Below are positions 15,786-22,582 of a DNA stretch of 28,249 nt, in pieces. Origin of the DNA: Bacteroides sp. CAG:927. Its GTDB lineage: Bacteria; Bacteroidota; Bacteroidia; Bacteroidales; Muribaculaceae. The number at the start of each line of letters is the position of its first letter. Position 1 is the stretch's first letter. The stretch lies in NCBI GenBank assembly GCA_000431155.1, contig HF985659.1, forward strand, positions 36,370 to 64,618, written 5' to 3'. The notes beneath the pieces are model-generated. The model was not told where the DNA came from. It did not search any database and saw nothing but the letters and a program-made list of their open reading frames with translations. Position numbers and translations under genes: made by a program.

Positions 15786-16985
15786 CTACAGCGACGCAAT
15801 GATTAGCGCATTGGCATTGTCTATTACGGCAGTGTCAAGTGATGCAAGATATATCTGTGTGGTGCTTTCGGAGTCATGCCCCATTCCTTGGCTTATCACG
15901 CTCAATGGTATGCCCTTGGCTTTGGCTGCGGATGCCCAGCTGTGGCGTGCCACATATAGTGTCAGCGGCATGCGTATATCCGCCATGTTGGCTATGGCTT
16001 TTAGCCTGCGGTTGATGGTGTAGGACATGTTGTGATACATGTTTCGTTCGTTTTTTCCGGCTCTGCGGATTATGGGGAGCAGATAGGAAGTAGGGTTCGG
16101 CGGATATTTTTCTAATATTTGTGCCATTTCAGGGGTCCATGCTATTGTGAGCAGTTGGCCGGTTTTGCGTCGGCGGTAAGTGACATAGCCGTCTGACAAA
16201 TCCGATTTTCGCAGAAATGCCATATCCACAAAACTCATTCCACGGAGATAAAAACTCATCAAAAAAATGTCGCGCGCAAAATCAAGATCAGGAAACATGT
16301 CGAGATTGATATTCTTGATTTTGCGCAATTCCGGCAGTGATAACGCTCTCTTTACGGTCTTGTCTATCCCTGTATAAATGTGACGGAATGGGCGGCGGTC
16401 GGGGGTTATGCCCTGATCAACGGCACGGTTGTAAACGGCTCTTAGGATGCGTGCATAAAACGACACGGTGTTGAGCGTGATGTCTTGTTCCACAAGCCAT
16501 ACCTGATACAGTTCCATAGTGTCGCTGTGAATGTGGTCAATCATCATTGCCTCATCGTTGCAGAATCTTGTGAAGCTGCGCAGCGCGGAGGCATAGGCCT
16601 CGGAGGTGCGTATTTTGCCCGTTTGCTTTAGTTTAAGTATAATCTGCTCCATAAACTTTGCAAGCGTGAATTGCCGTGAATAGCTGATGAATTCATTCAC
16701 AATGTCATCGGCGGTATAACTTCTGGAGGAGGTTTCAAAAGTGGTGATTATACGTATAAACCGCTCTTTGTCAAACTCTATTTTGCGGAAAATGATTTCC
16801 GTCTCCGGTTTGCTGGGTGGAAATTTTTCTGATTTGGAGCCATTTCTTGACTGCCACTCGTCCCCCTGCATGGTGTAGCCCGAAGCTATCTGCCTTATTT
16901 GATTGCGATGGTAGATGCGATAATACACTGAGCCCCCTTGCTCTGATTCGGCAAACTGGCGAAATTTTACTTTGATTGTAGCCAT
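15786..16985 (-). CDS. Lone tyrosine recombinase (Bacteroidota site-specific integrase/invertase)
   Basis: A 399-residue recombinase with an N-terminal arm-binding-like domain, a SAM-like core-binding domain (about 105-205) and a C-terminal catalytic domain. Catalytic residues read R248 (in FYLRGMSFVDM), K274 (RRRKTGQ), R347 (YVARHSWAS), H370 (GMGHDS) and the nucleophile Y379 (TQIYLAS). The histidine that usually opens the HxxR box is tyrosine Y344. This is a variant I recall from Bacteroidota invertase-type recombinases, so the enzyme may still be active. No other mobile genes flank it: it sits between trmD and an ABC-F gene. It could be a phase-variation invertase acting at a distance, or the last remnant of an element. 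No long invertible segment is seen beside it. Confidence 0.9.
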   Translation of the reverse strand: MATIKVKFRQFAESEQGGSVYYRIYHRNQIRQIASGYTMQGDEWQSRNGSKSEKFPPSKPETEIIFRKIEFDKERFIRIITTFETSSRSYTADDIVNEFISYSRQFTLAKFMEQIILKLKQTGKIRTSEAYASALRSFTRFCNDEAMMIDHIHSDTMELYQVWLVEQDITLNTVSFYARILRAVYNRAVDQGITPDRRPFRHIYTGIDKTVKRALSLPELRKIKNINLDMFPDLDFARDIFLMSFYLRGMSFVDMAFLRKSDLSDGYVTYRRRKTGQLLTIAWTPEMAQILEKYPPNPTSYLLPIIRRAGKNERNMYHNMSYTINRRLKAIANMADIRMPLTLYVARHSWASAAKAKGIPLSVISQGMGHDSESTTQIYLASLDTAVIDNANALIIASL

Positions 16986-16996
16986 AGCGTGAAATA

Positions 16997-17057
16997 ATTA
17001 GAGTTAAAAAAATCTTCTGTTAATGAAGTTAGCTCTAATAATCCTGCAATGGCTAAC
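16997..17057. repeat. Nested inverted repeats upstream of the lone recombinase
   Basis: In the 78-base gap between the recombinase start and the ABC-F stop, ATTAGAG (16997-17003) is repeated inverted as CTCTAAT (17033-17039). GTTAGC (17028-17033) is repeated inverted as GCTAAC (17052-17057). The first pair is extended by a partly matching TAA block. They may be binding sites for the recombinase or a weak terminator for the recombinase-distal side. The spacing (29 bases) is small for an invertible promoter. Confidence 0.45.
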
Positions 17058-17063
17058 AGTGGC

Positions 17064-18686
17064 TCAGTTTTGTTGTTGCTCCAATTTCTTCTTTTCCAGA
17101 AATTCGTTTATGCCGCAGAGATGTTCTCTTACTTTTCCTCCTCCAAATTCATAAACTTTAGTGACAAGTCCGTCCAGAAAGTCGCGGTCGTGGCTTACAA
17201 GGATGAGCGTTCCGTCAAAATCTTTGAGCGCTTGTTTGAGTATGTCCTTGGTTTTGAGATCAAGATGGTTAGTGGGCTCGTCAAGGATCAACAGGTTGAT
17301 AGGCTGCAGCAAAAGTTTTATCATGCACAGCCTCACACGCTCTCCTCCCGACAGCACTTTCACTTTTTTCTGGTTCTCTTCTCCGCCAAACATGAATGCC
17401 CCGAGCAAATCGCGGATTTTCAGTCGCGCATCTCCCACCGCAATATCGTCGATTATCTGAAACACCGTAAGGTTCTCATCAAGGAGAGATGCACTGTTTT
17501 GGGCAAAATAACCTATCTGCACATTGTGGCCGAGGGTGATGGTGCCGTCATGCTCGATTTCACGCATTATTGCCTTCACCATAGTGGATTTCCCTTCTCC
17601 GTTACGTCCGGCAAAAGCCACTTTGTCGCCTCGGTGTATGGTGAAAGACGCATTGCTGAACACTGTTTTGCCATCATAGCTTTTGCCTGCGGTTTCAGCT
17701 ATCACGGGGTAGTTGCCGCTTCTGGGGCACGGAGGAAATTTGAGCCTCAGTGCGGAAGTATCCTCTTCGTCCACCTCCACTATATCAAGTTTCTCAAGCC
17801 ATTTCACTTTGCTCTGAACCTGATAGGTTTTGGAATATGTGCATTTGAAACGCTCTATGAATTCCTTGGCCTCTGCAATCTGTTTCTGTTGGTCGTCATA
17901 CTGTTTCTGCTGCTGCTTGCGCCGGTCGCGCCGTAGTTCAAGGTAATGACTGTAAGTGGCCTTGTAATCATAGATTTTGCCTAATGTAACCTCAATGGTG
18001 CGCGTGGTTATATTGTCAATAAATCTGCGGTCATGGCTTATCACAACCACTGCCATAGGGCTGTTGATTATGAAATCCTCAAGCCACCCTATTGACTCAA
18101 TGTCAAGATGGTTGGTTGGCTCGTCAAGCAGAAGCACATCCGGATTCTGCAAAAGCAGTTTTGCAAGCTCTATGCGCATGCGCCATCCTCCTGAGAATTC
18201 CGATGTGGGGCGATTGAAATCCGATCTCTCAAATCCCAGTCCCAACAGGGCTTTCTCCACATCCTCTTCAAAATGAGTCATGTCAATGGCATAGAACTTT
18301 TCACTCATTGTGGCTACTTGTTCTATCAGAGCCATATAGGAATCGCTTTCATAATCAGTGCGTGTGGCAAGTTGCTCGTTCAGAGCATCAATCTCTTGCT
18401 CCATCTCTCTTAGGTGGGCAAATGCCATGGACGCTTCTTCAAACACAGTGCGGTTGTCAGGAGTCATCATATGCTGTGGCAAATAGCAGATGGTGCAGTC
18501 CTTCGGCACTGATACCGAGCCGCGTGTGGGAGTGCGCAGTCTGGCAAGAATTTTGAGGAGTGTGCTTTTCCCGGCTCCGTTTTTCCCCATCAGGGCTATA
18601 CGGTCCTTGGGATTGATGACAAATGACACATCTTTGAATAAAGTAGTGCCGCCAAATTCCACACTTATTGCGTCAACAGAAACCAT
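17064..18686 (-). CDS. ABC-F family ATPase
   Basis: A 540-residue soluble protein with two ATP-binding cassettes and no membrane helices, of the ABC-F class that acts on ribosomes. Cassette 1 has Walker A GKNGAGKS (34-41), signature SGGWRMR (165-171) and Walker B LLLDEPTNHLD (185-195). Cassette 2 has GRNGEGKS (360-367), LSGGERVR (445-452) and LLILDEPTNHLD (465-476). Between them lies the P-site tRNA-interacting motif linker (about 245-300), highly charged with repeated Gln/Lys. Both Walker B glutamates are present. There is no long C-terminal domain, and the overall form resembles the YdiF/Uup/YbiT-like housekeeping subfamilies more than known antibiotic-protection proteins, but the subfamily cannot be fixed by eye. 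It has a strong promoter of its own. Confidence 0.93.
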   Translation of the reverse strand: MVSVDAISVEFGGTTLFKDVSFVINPKDRIALMGKNGAGKSTLLKILARLRTPTRGSVSVPKDCTICYLPQHMMTPDNRTVFEEASMAFAHLREMEQEIDALNEQLATRTDYESDSYMALIEQVATMSEKFYAIDMTHFEEDVEKALLGLGFERSDFNRPTSEFSGGWRMRIELAKLLLQNPDVLLLDEPTNHLDIESIGWLEDFIINSPMAVVVISHDRRFIDNITTRTIEVTLGKIYDYKATYSHYLELRRDRRKQQQKQYDDQQKQIAEAKEFIERFKCTYSKTYQVQSKVKWLEKLDIVEVDEEDTSALRLKFPPCPRSGNYPVIAETAGKSYDGKTVFSNASFTIHRGDKVAFAGRNGEGKSTMVKAIMREIEHDGTITLGHNVQIGYFAQNSASLLDENLTVFQIIDDIAVGDARLKIRDLLGAFMFGGEENQKKVKVLSGGERVRLCMIKLLLQPINLLILDEPTNHLDLKTKDILKQALKDFDGTLILVSHDRDFLDGLVTKVYEFGGGKVREHLCGINEFLEKKKLEQQQN

Positions 18687-18752
18687 AAATCAAATTTTTC
18701 TTTTTTTTAGGTGAGGGGAGAGATGCGTGTGCCCAAGGATAAAGGACATGCT

Positions 18753-18784
18753 CAAAGTTAGCCAAATTCTCCCGATTACACAAA
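18753..18784 (-). promoter_or_regulatory. Promoter of the ABC-F gene
   Basis: On the minus strand TTTG (18781-18784) is followed after 20 bases by TAACTTTG (18753-18760), a full consensus match at near-ideal spacing. Transcription should start near 18746, leaving a leader of about 60 bases. That leader contains a long A/T run just before the ATG and no clear hairpin. Confidence 0.78.
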
Positions 18785-18868
18785 TAATCACAGCCACCAT
18801 AAAAGCTTGTTGACAATACGGGCGTTAACTAAAGCATGGTTCTGTAGTTTCCTTTCGTGTGTGTCGGA

Positions 18869-20083
18869 TTATATGTTTTTTAATAAGCGTGCCGGGACAC
18901 CGCCCACCATAGTGTTCGGCTCCACATCTTTTGTCACAACGGCCCCTGCGGCAACGACCGCACCATCGCCTATCGTCACGCCGCCAATAATTGTGGCGTT
19001 GGCCCCTATCCAGCAACCGTCGCCAATAATGACTGGCTTTGCGAATGTCTGCCAGCGGTATTCACCCGAAGTTGGATTCCAATTCGGGGTAAGCCGTTCC
19101 GAAAGTTTTGTGGGATGTGACGCCGTGTTTATTTGAACTCCCGGAGCTATAAGCACATCATTGCCTATCACAATAGAGTTGCAATCATTGAGTATGCAGC
19201 GATAATTGATGCTCACATTATTCCCTACGTGTATGTTGTCGCCGAATCCTATTATGGTTCCGTCACCCACAGACACATTCGTACCTACACTGCCAAAGAT
19301 TTCGCGTATCATGTCGTAACGCTTTGAGCGCTCGGAGTAAGGCAATGAGTTGTAACGCTGCATCCAGTCGGTTGCGCGGGCCTTGCGTTCAAGAAACACA
19401 TTGTTATGGCAGTCATAGATTTTGCCGGCCATGCATTTGTCTTGTTCTGTCTCAATATACGACATGTCGCGGCATCCGCCCTCTCGCGATATTATACATC
19501 TCAATTCTGTTTCATATTGTCCGGCATTTTCAAAGCAGATGCCGTGCATCCCGAATTTTTGCGCCGCCTCCACATTTGCCATAAGGTCATCGGCAAATAC
19601 ACACTCTTGCGCTTTTAACCCAAACTTTTGGCAGACGCGCTCATAGATAGCCTCCGACGGCTTTACGATGTGCTCTTCAGAAGATACGACCCATCCGTCA
19701 AGCAATTGGAATATCGGATATTGCTGCATTGTGATATGCATCTTGCTGCACCAGTTGGACAGGCCATACAACTTATATCCCTCAGCTTTAAGCTTGACGA
19801 GCAGTGCACGCATCCCTTTAATCTCGCCCAACACAAAATCCGTGTATCGGTCGCCGAACACTTGTATTTCGTTCCGGTAATGCGGCATTGCCTGCTGCAT
19901 TTCGCTGATTGTTTGTTCAAAGGGATGATCTTCACGGTCAATACGGATACTCCATTTCTCCGATATGAGTCGTTGAATAAAATTTTCCGCCTGGCAGTGA
20001 GTGGCGAAAATCTTGTCAAGAACAGAATAATAGTCATAATCAACAAGCACTTTGCCGAAATCAAATATCAAGTTCCGTATCAT
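18869..20083 (-). CDS. Fusion of HAD phosphatase and maltose/galactoside-type O-acetyltransferase
   Basis: A 404-residue two-domain protein. Residues 1-200 are a HAD-IA phosphatase: FDFGKVL with nucleophile D8, LSN (S109) as motif II, K141 in IVKPSEAIYE and FADD (D165, D166) as motif IV; the DxG form of motif I resembles YihX sugar-phosphate phosphatases. Residues 207-404 are a complete sugar O-acetyltransferase. A Mac domain (CMAGKIYDC ... RYNSLPYS) is followed by left-handed beta-helix hexapeptide repeats (for example IIGDGCWIGANATIIGGVTI), with the likely catalytic histidine H323 in TASHP. The acetyltransferase part begins at an in-frame methionine (M207, codon 19463-19465), exactly where a free-standing enzyme would start, so both forms might be made. 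There is no frameshift. The substrate may be a sugar phosphate that is dephosphorylated then acetylated; this is inference. Confidence 0.9.
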   Translation of the reverse strand: MIRNLIFDFGKVLVDYDYYSVLDKIFATHCQAENFIQRLISEKWSIRIDREDHPFEQTISEMQQAMPHYRNEIQVFGDRYTDFVLGEIKGMRALLVKLKAEGYKLYGLSNWCSKMHITMQQYPIFQLLDGWVVSSEEHIVKPSEAIYERVCQKFGLKAQECVFADDLMANVEAAQKFGMHGICFENAGQYETELRCIISREGGCRDMSYIETEQDKCMAGKIYDCHNNVFLERKARATDWMQRYNSLPYSERSKRYDMIREIFGSVGTNVSVGDGTIIGFGDNIHVGNNVSINYRCILNDCNSIVIGNDVLIAPGVQINTASHPTKLSERLTPNWNPTSGEYRWQTFAKPVIIGDGCWIGANATIIGGVTIGDGAVVAAGAVVTKDVEPNTMVGGVPARLLKNI

Positions 20084-20543
20084 ATCTATTGCAGTTGTAT
20101 TTTTTCAGATATATCATATCGCGAAGCGTTATACCCTCCTCAATAATCGGATAGGCATAATTGTCAGTGAAGAAGTTGGGGATTCTGTGTGAATAGACAT
20201 AACCGCAAGAATTATAAAAACGAAGTGTTGAGGGCGTTTCGCCGGTTCCGAGAATGATTGTGCTCTCGCGATTCAGCTGCTCTACATGCTGGAGCATCAC
20301 GCGTCCGCATCCATGGCATCTGAATTCAGGAAGTACGGCAAGATTTTTGACCTCAACCTCGGCACCATTGCCTATGGTTACGCACACGGCTACAGGTTCG
20401 TTATCAATGAAGCCGACATAGAGTCTCCCTTGGTCAATATACCGGTCAATCATAGATTCTGATTCATCTCCTATCAGTAGCAGCGGAAGATATTGTTTCT
20501 TGTCGCCGACCACCTCTGTTATTACGAATCTGTCTGTTCCCAT
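20061..20543 (-). CDS. GNAT family N-acetyltransferase
   Basis: A 160-residue GNAT fold protein that transfers acetyl from acetyl-CoA to an unknown amine. The acetyl-CoA-binding motif A is clear: VKNLAVLPEFRCHGCGRVML, in which R-C-H-G-C-G is the R/Q-x-x-G-x-G/A pyrophosphate loop (about residues 74-79). The late GTGETPSTLRFYNSCGY segment is the usual alpha4/beta6 part with the general tyrosine. Its 3' end overlaps the start of the HAD-acetyltransferase gene by 23 bases, so the two are translated from one mRNA. The substrate may be small molecule or protein; relatives include arsenic-locus and polyamine enzymes, and nothing here decides. Confidence 0.88.
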   Translation of the reverse strand: MGTDRFVITEVVGDKKQYLPLLLIGDESESMIDRYIDQGRLYVGFIDNEPVAVCVTIGNGAEVEVKNLAVLPEFRCHGCGRVMLQHVEQLNRESTIILGTGETPSTLRFYNSCGYVYSHRIPNFFTDNYAYPIIEEGITLRDMIYLKKYNCNRYDTELDI

Positions 20544-20547
20544 TCTG

Positions 20548-20555
20548 CAAAGCTA
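20548..20555 (-). promoter_or_regulatory. -7 box immediately in front of the GNAT gene
   Basis: TAGCTTTG read on the minus strand matches TAnnTTTG exactly and ends only 4 bases before the ATG (20541-20543). A normal start site would make a leaderless mRNA. No TTTG is found at the expected -33 distance, so this rests on one element only. Confidence 0.4.
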
Positions 20556-20608
20556 ATATTTTTTCTTCTTTAGTGCCTGTCATGTACCCCAAAAATCCGG
20601 ATATTCGC

Positions 20609-20616
20609 TATTTTTG
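20609..20616 (+). promoter_or_regulatory. -7 box in front of the META lipoprotein gene
   Basis: TATTTTTG fits TAnnTTTG. A start near 20623 leaves about a 13-base leader before the ATG at 20636. No matching -33 TTTG is evident. It also supports starting the gene at 20636, because an upstream in-frame start would precede the box. Confidence 0.45.
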
Positions 20617-20635
20617 CATTCAAATTAATTTAAAG

Positions 20636-21145
20636 ATGGCGAGCAATAACACAAGACGCAATATTTGGCTGACACTGACGGTTTTCTCAGCGTTGGCTTT
20701 CTTTGCCGCCGGCTGTACCGGTGCCGGAGAGAATAAAACGAATGGCGATGCCTCCACCCACACCGGCGACACCGTGGGTGATGTCATTATCCGAGGACAA
20801 TGGTATATAGATAACATCGTGTTCAGCGATTCCGACTATGTGCGTCCCGATGAAGTGGCACCCGGAGCCGCGCAATATATCGTTTTTGAGGACAGCACCT
20901 ATTATATCATGACCAACTGCAACTCTATCTCCGGTACGTATAGACTTGAGGGCACCTCTATCACCCTCGGCGATGGTGCCATGACAGAAATGGCTTGCGA
21001 CAATATGGAGTCAGAGGATGCTTTACGCCGCATCTTGCCCCACATCGCCACAATCGACCTACAGAACGATACGGTTCTCAGACTCAACGGCGCCACCCCT
21101 GTCGAGTGCATACTTCTCCGCAAAGCAACCCCTGAAATAAAGTAG
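20636..21145 (+). CDS. META-domain (HslJ-like) lipoprotein
   Basis: A 169-residue lipoprotein. The start MASNNTRRNIWLTLTVFSAL gives a basic N-region, a hydrophobic core and the lipobox AAGC with C27, followed by a polar linker with Asp, Thr and Gly. The rest is a META domain: GQWYIDNI as its first strand, then YIVFEDSTYYIMTNCNSISG (the conserved phenylalanine and the NxC/G turn), ITLGDGAMTEMACDNME and a last strand DTVLRLNG. The MTEMACDNMESEDAL segment is the typical TxMACx part of these domains. Proteins of this family are linked to heat-shock or envelope stress (HslJ in E. coli), but the molecular job is not known. The frame is open 63 bases upstream, but the lipoprotein signal and the promoter position favour this start. 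Confidence 0.87.
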   Translation: MASNNTRRNIWLTLTVFSALAFFAAGCTGAGENKTNGDASTHTGDTVGDVIIRGQWYIDNIVFSDSDYVRPDEVAPGAAQYIVFEDSTYYIMTNCNSISGTYRLEGTSITLGDGAMTEMACDNMESEDALRRILPHIATIDLQNDTVLRLNGATPVECILLRKATPEIK

Positions 21146-21289
21146 CCGCCGTCTCTTTCACTTTTCGCAGCCAGTAACATCCCGCAATGCCTTAAAAACT
21201 CATAATGAAATAGACTTTTTGCGCTTGATTGTAATTAATAGCTTAAATTCGCGTCTAATAATAAAAACTTCAAAACAAAAAATTTGACA

Positions 21290-21394
21290 ATGAGTTGGTT
21301 CATTTGGATGCCCGTAGTGGCAGGTATAGTCGGAGGCTTAATAGGCGGTCACTATTATAAGAAAGACCAAAAGAAGAATAAAACTTCAAAATAA
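21290..21394 (+). CDS. 34-residue small membrane protein
   Basis: A short ORF beginning MSWFIWMPVVAGIVGGLIGG. One hydrophobic glycine-rich helix (about residues 3-21) is followed by a strongly basic tail (HYYKKDQKKNKTSK), which predicts a single-pass inner-membrane protein with the tail in the cytoplasm. The gene is followed after 6 bases by a second small membrane gene, which supports both being real. I do not recognise a family. Basic tails with a single glycine-zipper-like helix occur in small stress proteins and in type I toxins, so either is possible. Confidence 0.55.
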   Translation: MSWFIWMPVVAGIVGGLIGGHYYKKDQKKNKTSK

Positions 21395-21400
21395 ACCATC

Positions 21401-21571
21401 ATGAGCGAACATTGGCTTGGTTATATAATAATTGCGGTATTTGCGGTTCTTTTGTATTTGGGTTGTGATAAGTTGCAAATTCTAAAGTCGAAGCCCTTAC
21501 GTACCTTCGTGGTTATTTTTATTTCTTGCATAATTGGCTGGGTCGTTTACGACCTTCTCATCGCCCCGTAA
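21401..21571 (+). CDS. 56-residue two-helix membrane protein
   Basis: A short ORF of 56 residues starting MSEHWLGYIIIAVFAVLLYL. It has one hydrophobic helix at about residues 6-22 and a second at about 36-54 (TFVVIFISCIIGWVVYDLLI), joined by a basic loop (DKLQILKSKPLRT), so both ends should be outside and the loop in the cytoplasm. It follows the 34-residue gene with a 6-base gap, and the start lacks a clear ribosome-binding site. No family is recognised. Confidence 0.55.
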   Translation: MSEHWLGYIIIAVFAVLLYLGCDKLQILKSKPLRTFVVIFISCIIGWVVYDLLIAP

Positions 21572-21582
21572 TAAGCCACCGG

Positions 21583-21609
21583 ATTGGCATCTTATGAGTC
21601 GTTGCCAAT
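21583..21609 (+). terminator. Hairpin after the small membrane genes
   Basis: ATTGGCA (21583-21589) and TGCCAAT (21603-21609) are exact inverted repeats with a 13-base loop, 11 bases after the stop codon of the second small gene. No T-run follows directly, so it is only a weak terminator candidate. Confidence 0.35.
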
Positions 21610-21631
21610 TGCAGGAAGATATGCGTTTGCT

Positions 21632-22084
21632 TTAGAATAGTCTCAAGTCAACCACTTCTTTTTGGAAAGTCGAATATAGGCTAATCATTATTTTATCAAT
21701 AATAATCAATAGAGCAAACCGTATATAATAGTTTTCGTAAACAGATTCTATGCTGGATAGAATTTCTAAAGATGGTCTGTTTTGTTGATACGAAGTGAGA
21801 TTGTGGGCACACCTGTTTCTGTGAAGATACAAGCAAGAGTACATTTCATTAAGTCCTTTTTTTATTGTGCAGGAAAACGGTTTGTTTGTGTCCCTGTTGT
21901 GAGCGCAATTGCTGCAATTTTTAAAGAATGTGGAGATGTCAAGACAACTCCCTCCAGTGCTATTGAAAATTTCCATATATTCCTGATACTCCCTTTCACA
22001 AAACCCCATGCCGGAAGTGTTTGCGTGAAAATCGTCCAGAATATTTTTGGTGCTGTTCCATATGTCATTGATGTTTATTGCCAG
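21632..22084 (-). pseudogene. C-terminal remnant of a HEPN-like protein
   Basis: On the minus strand a frame of about 150 codons is open from a stop codon at 22085-22087 to 21632, but the first ATG is well inside (22007-22009, leaving 125 residues). The protein contains RNRCAHN (residues 64-70 from that ATG), an R-x4-H motif of the HEPN RNase type. It is followed by an alpha-helical, hydrophobic C-terminus (ENYYIRFALLIIIDKIMI). Two CxxC/C-x2-C-like cysteine groups (CSNCAH) precede it. The open frame stops at the edge of the repeat-rich left end of the mobile element, as expected if insertion removed the 5' part. It may instead be a small intact gene with an unusual start. HEPN assignment rests on one motif and helix pattern. 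Confidence 0.5.
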
Positions 22085-22110
22085 TTACGCAGTCGATTAT
22101 CTATGTTTTT

Positions 22111-22294
22111 GGCACTAATTCGGCACTAAAACCGGACAAATCCTCAATTAGTGCCTTAAAAAGACGCTTATTTTCGTGTTTCTGTCCGAGGTATGTCTTG
22201 CTGTAACACTCTGTACTGCACTTTGTTAGGCTCGTGTTTGGCACTATTTTGGCACTAAAACAGAGATTGAAATTCTTAGTGCCATTTTAGTGCC
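22111..22294. repeat. Array of seven GGCACTA / TAGTGCC sites
   Basis: GGCACTA occurs at 22111, 22122, 22240 and 22251; its complement TAGTGCC at 22149, 22277 and 22288. Three of the neighbouring pairs are exactly 11 bases apart, one helical turn. The block 22240-22294 forms a large inverted repeat, with two forward sites facing two reverse sites. This pattern suggests cooperative protein binding: arm sites for the integrase/excisionase or an autoregulatory operator. No coding frame explains the conservation. Confidence 0.75.
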
Positions 22295-22299
22295 AAAAC

Positions 22300-22424
22300 T
22301 TTGTCCGATTGGGTCTTTTCTTGGTCTGATTTCAGTCCTGAATTGAAAGGATAAGACACGAAAAAACCGCAGAACTATTTGATAGTCTGCGGTTTGCCGC
22401 TTCCGGACTGATTTTTGTCCGATT
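22300..22424 (+). repeat. Direct repeats TTTGTCCGATT
   Basis: TTTGTCCGATT is present at 22300-22310 and again at 22414-22424, 114 bases apart, on either side of the hairpin at 22364-22395. A related inverted copy CGGACAAA lies at 22133-22140 and a shorter GTCCGA at 22184-22189. In two places it lies next to a GGCACTA-type site, so the two motifs may form a composite binding unit. Confidence 0.6.
22364..22395 (-). terminator. Strong minus-strand terminator hairpin with no gene feeding it
   Basis: AAACCGCAG (22364-22372) pairs with CTGCGGTTT (22387-22395), and ACTAT with ATAGT inside, giving a 14-bp stem with one bulged A and a 3-base loop. On the minus strand it is followed by six or more T residues, the form of an intrinsic terminator. 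On the plus strand only three T follow. No minus-strand protein gene lies to its right before the integrase, so it may end a small RNA or an antisense transcript. Confidence 0.7.
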
Positions 22425-22560
22425 AGGTTGCGGAAAGACAGGAAATCTCACCCTAATATCAGTTTGTATTAACGAATATCTAAAATACACTGATTTATAG
22501 TGTTATAAAAAATGGATGAATGAATAGATTTTAATAAATACTATTTGGATATGTCAAAAA

Positions 22561-22582
22561 TTGGGTGTAATTTTGGGTGTAA
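22561..22582 (+). repeat. Tandem TTGGGTGTAA sites just before the integrase start
   Basis: TTGGGTGTAA is present at 22561-22570 and 22573-22582, 12 bases apart, 20 bases before the integrase ATG at 22602. They lie in the frame of a possible upstream start (ATG at 22551), where they would encode a repeated GCNF. I regard them as DNA-level sites, perhaps for integrase binding or its own repression, and so place the start after them. Confidence 0.55.

Noticed and set aside
16986..17063. Invertible promoter for the lone recombinase
   Set aside because: The inverted repeats are only 6-7 bp and about 20-30 bases apart, too short for an invertible segment; no promoter lies between them.
17049..17936. 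295-codon plus-strand ORF
   Set aside because: It is antisense to the ABC-F gene, whose motifs are complete; the translation has no domain pattern and is rich in Cys, His and Phe as expected of a shadow frame.
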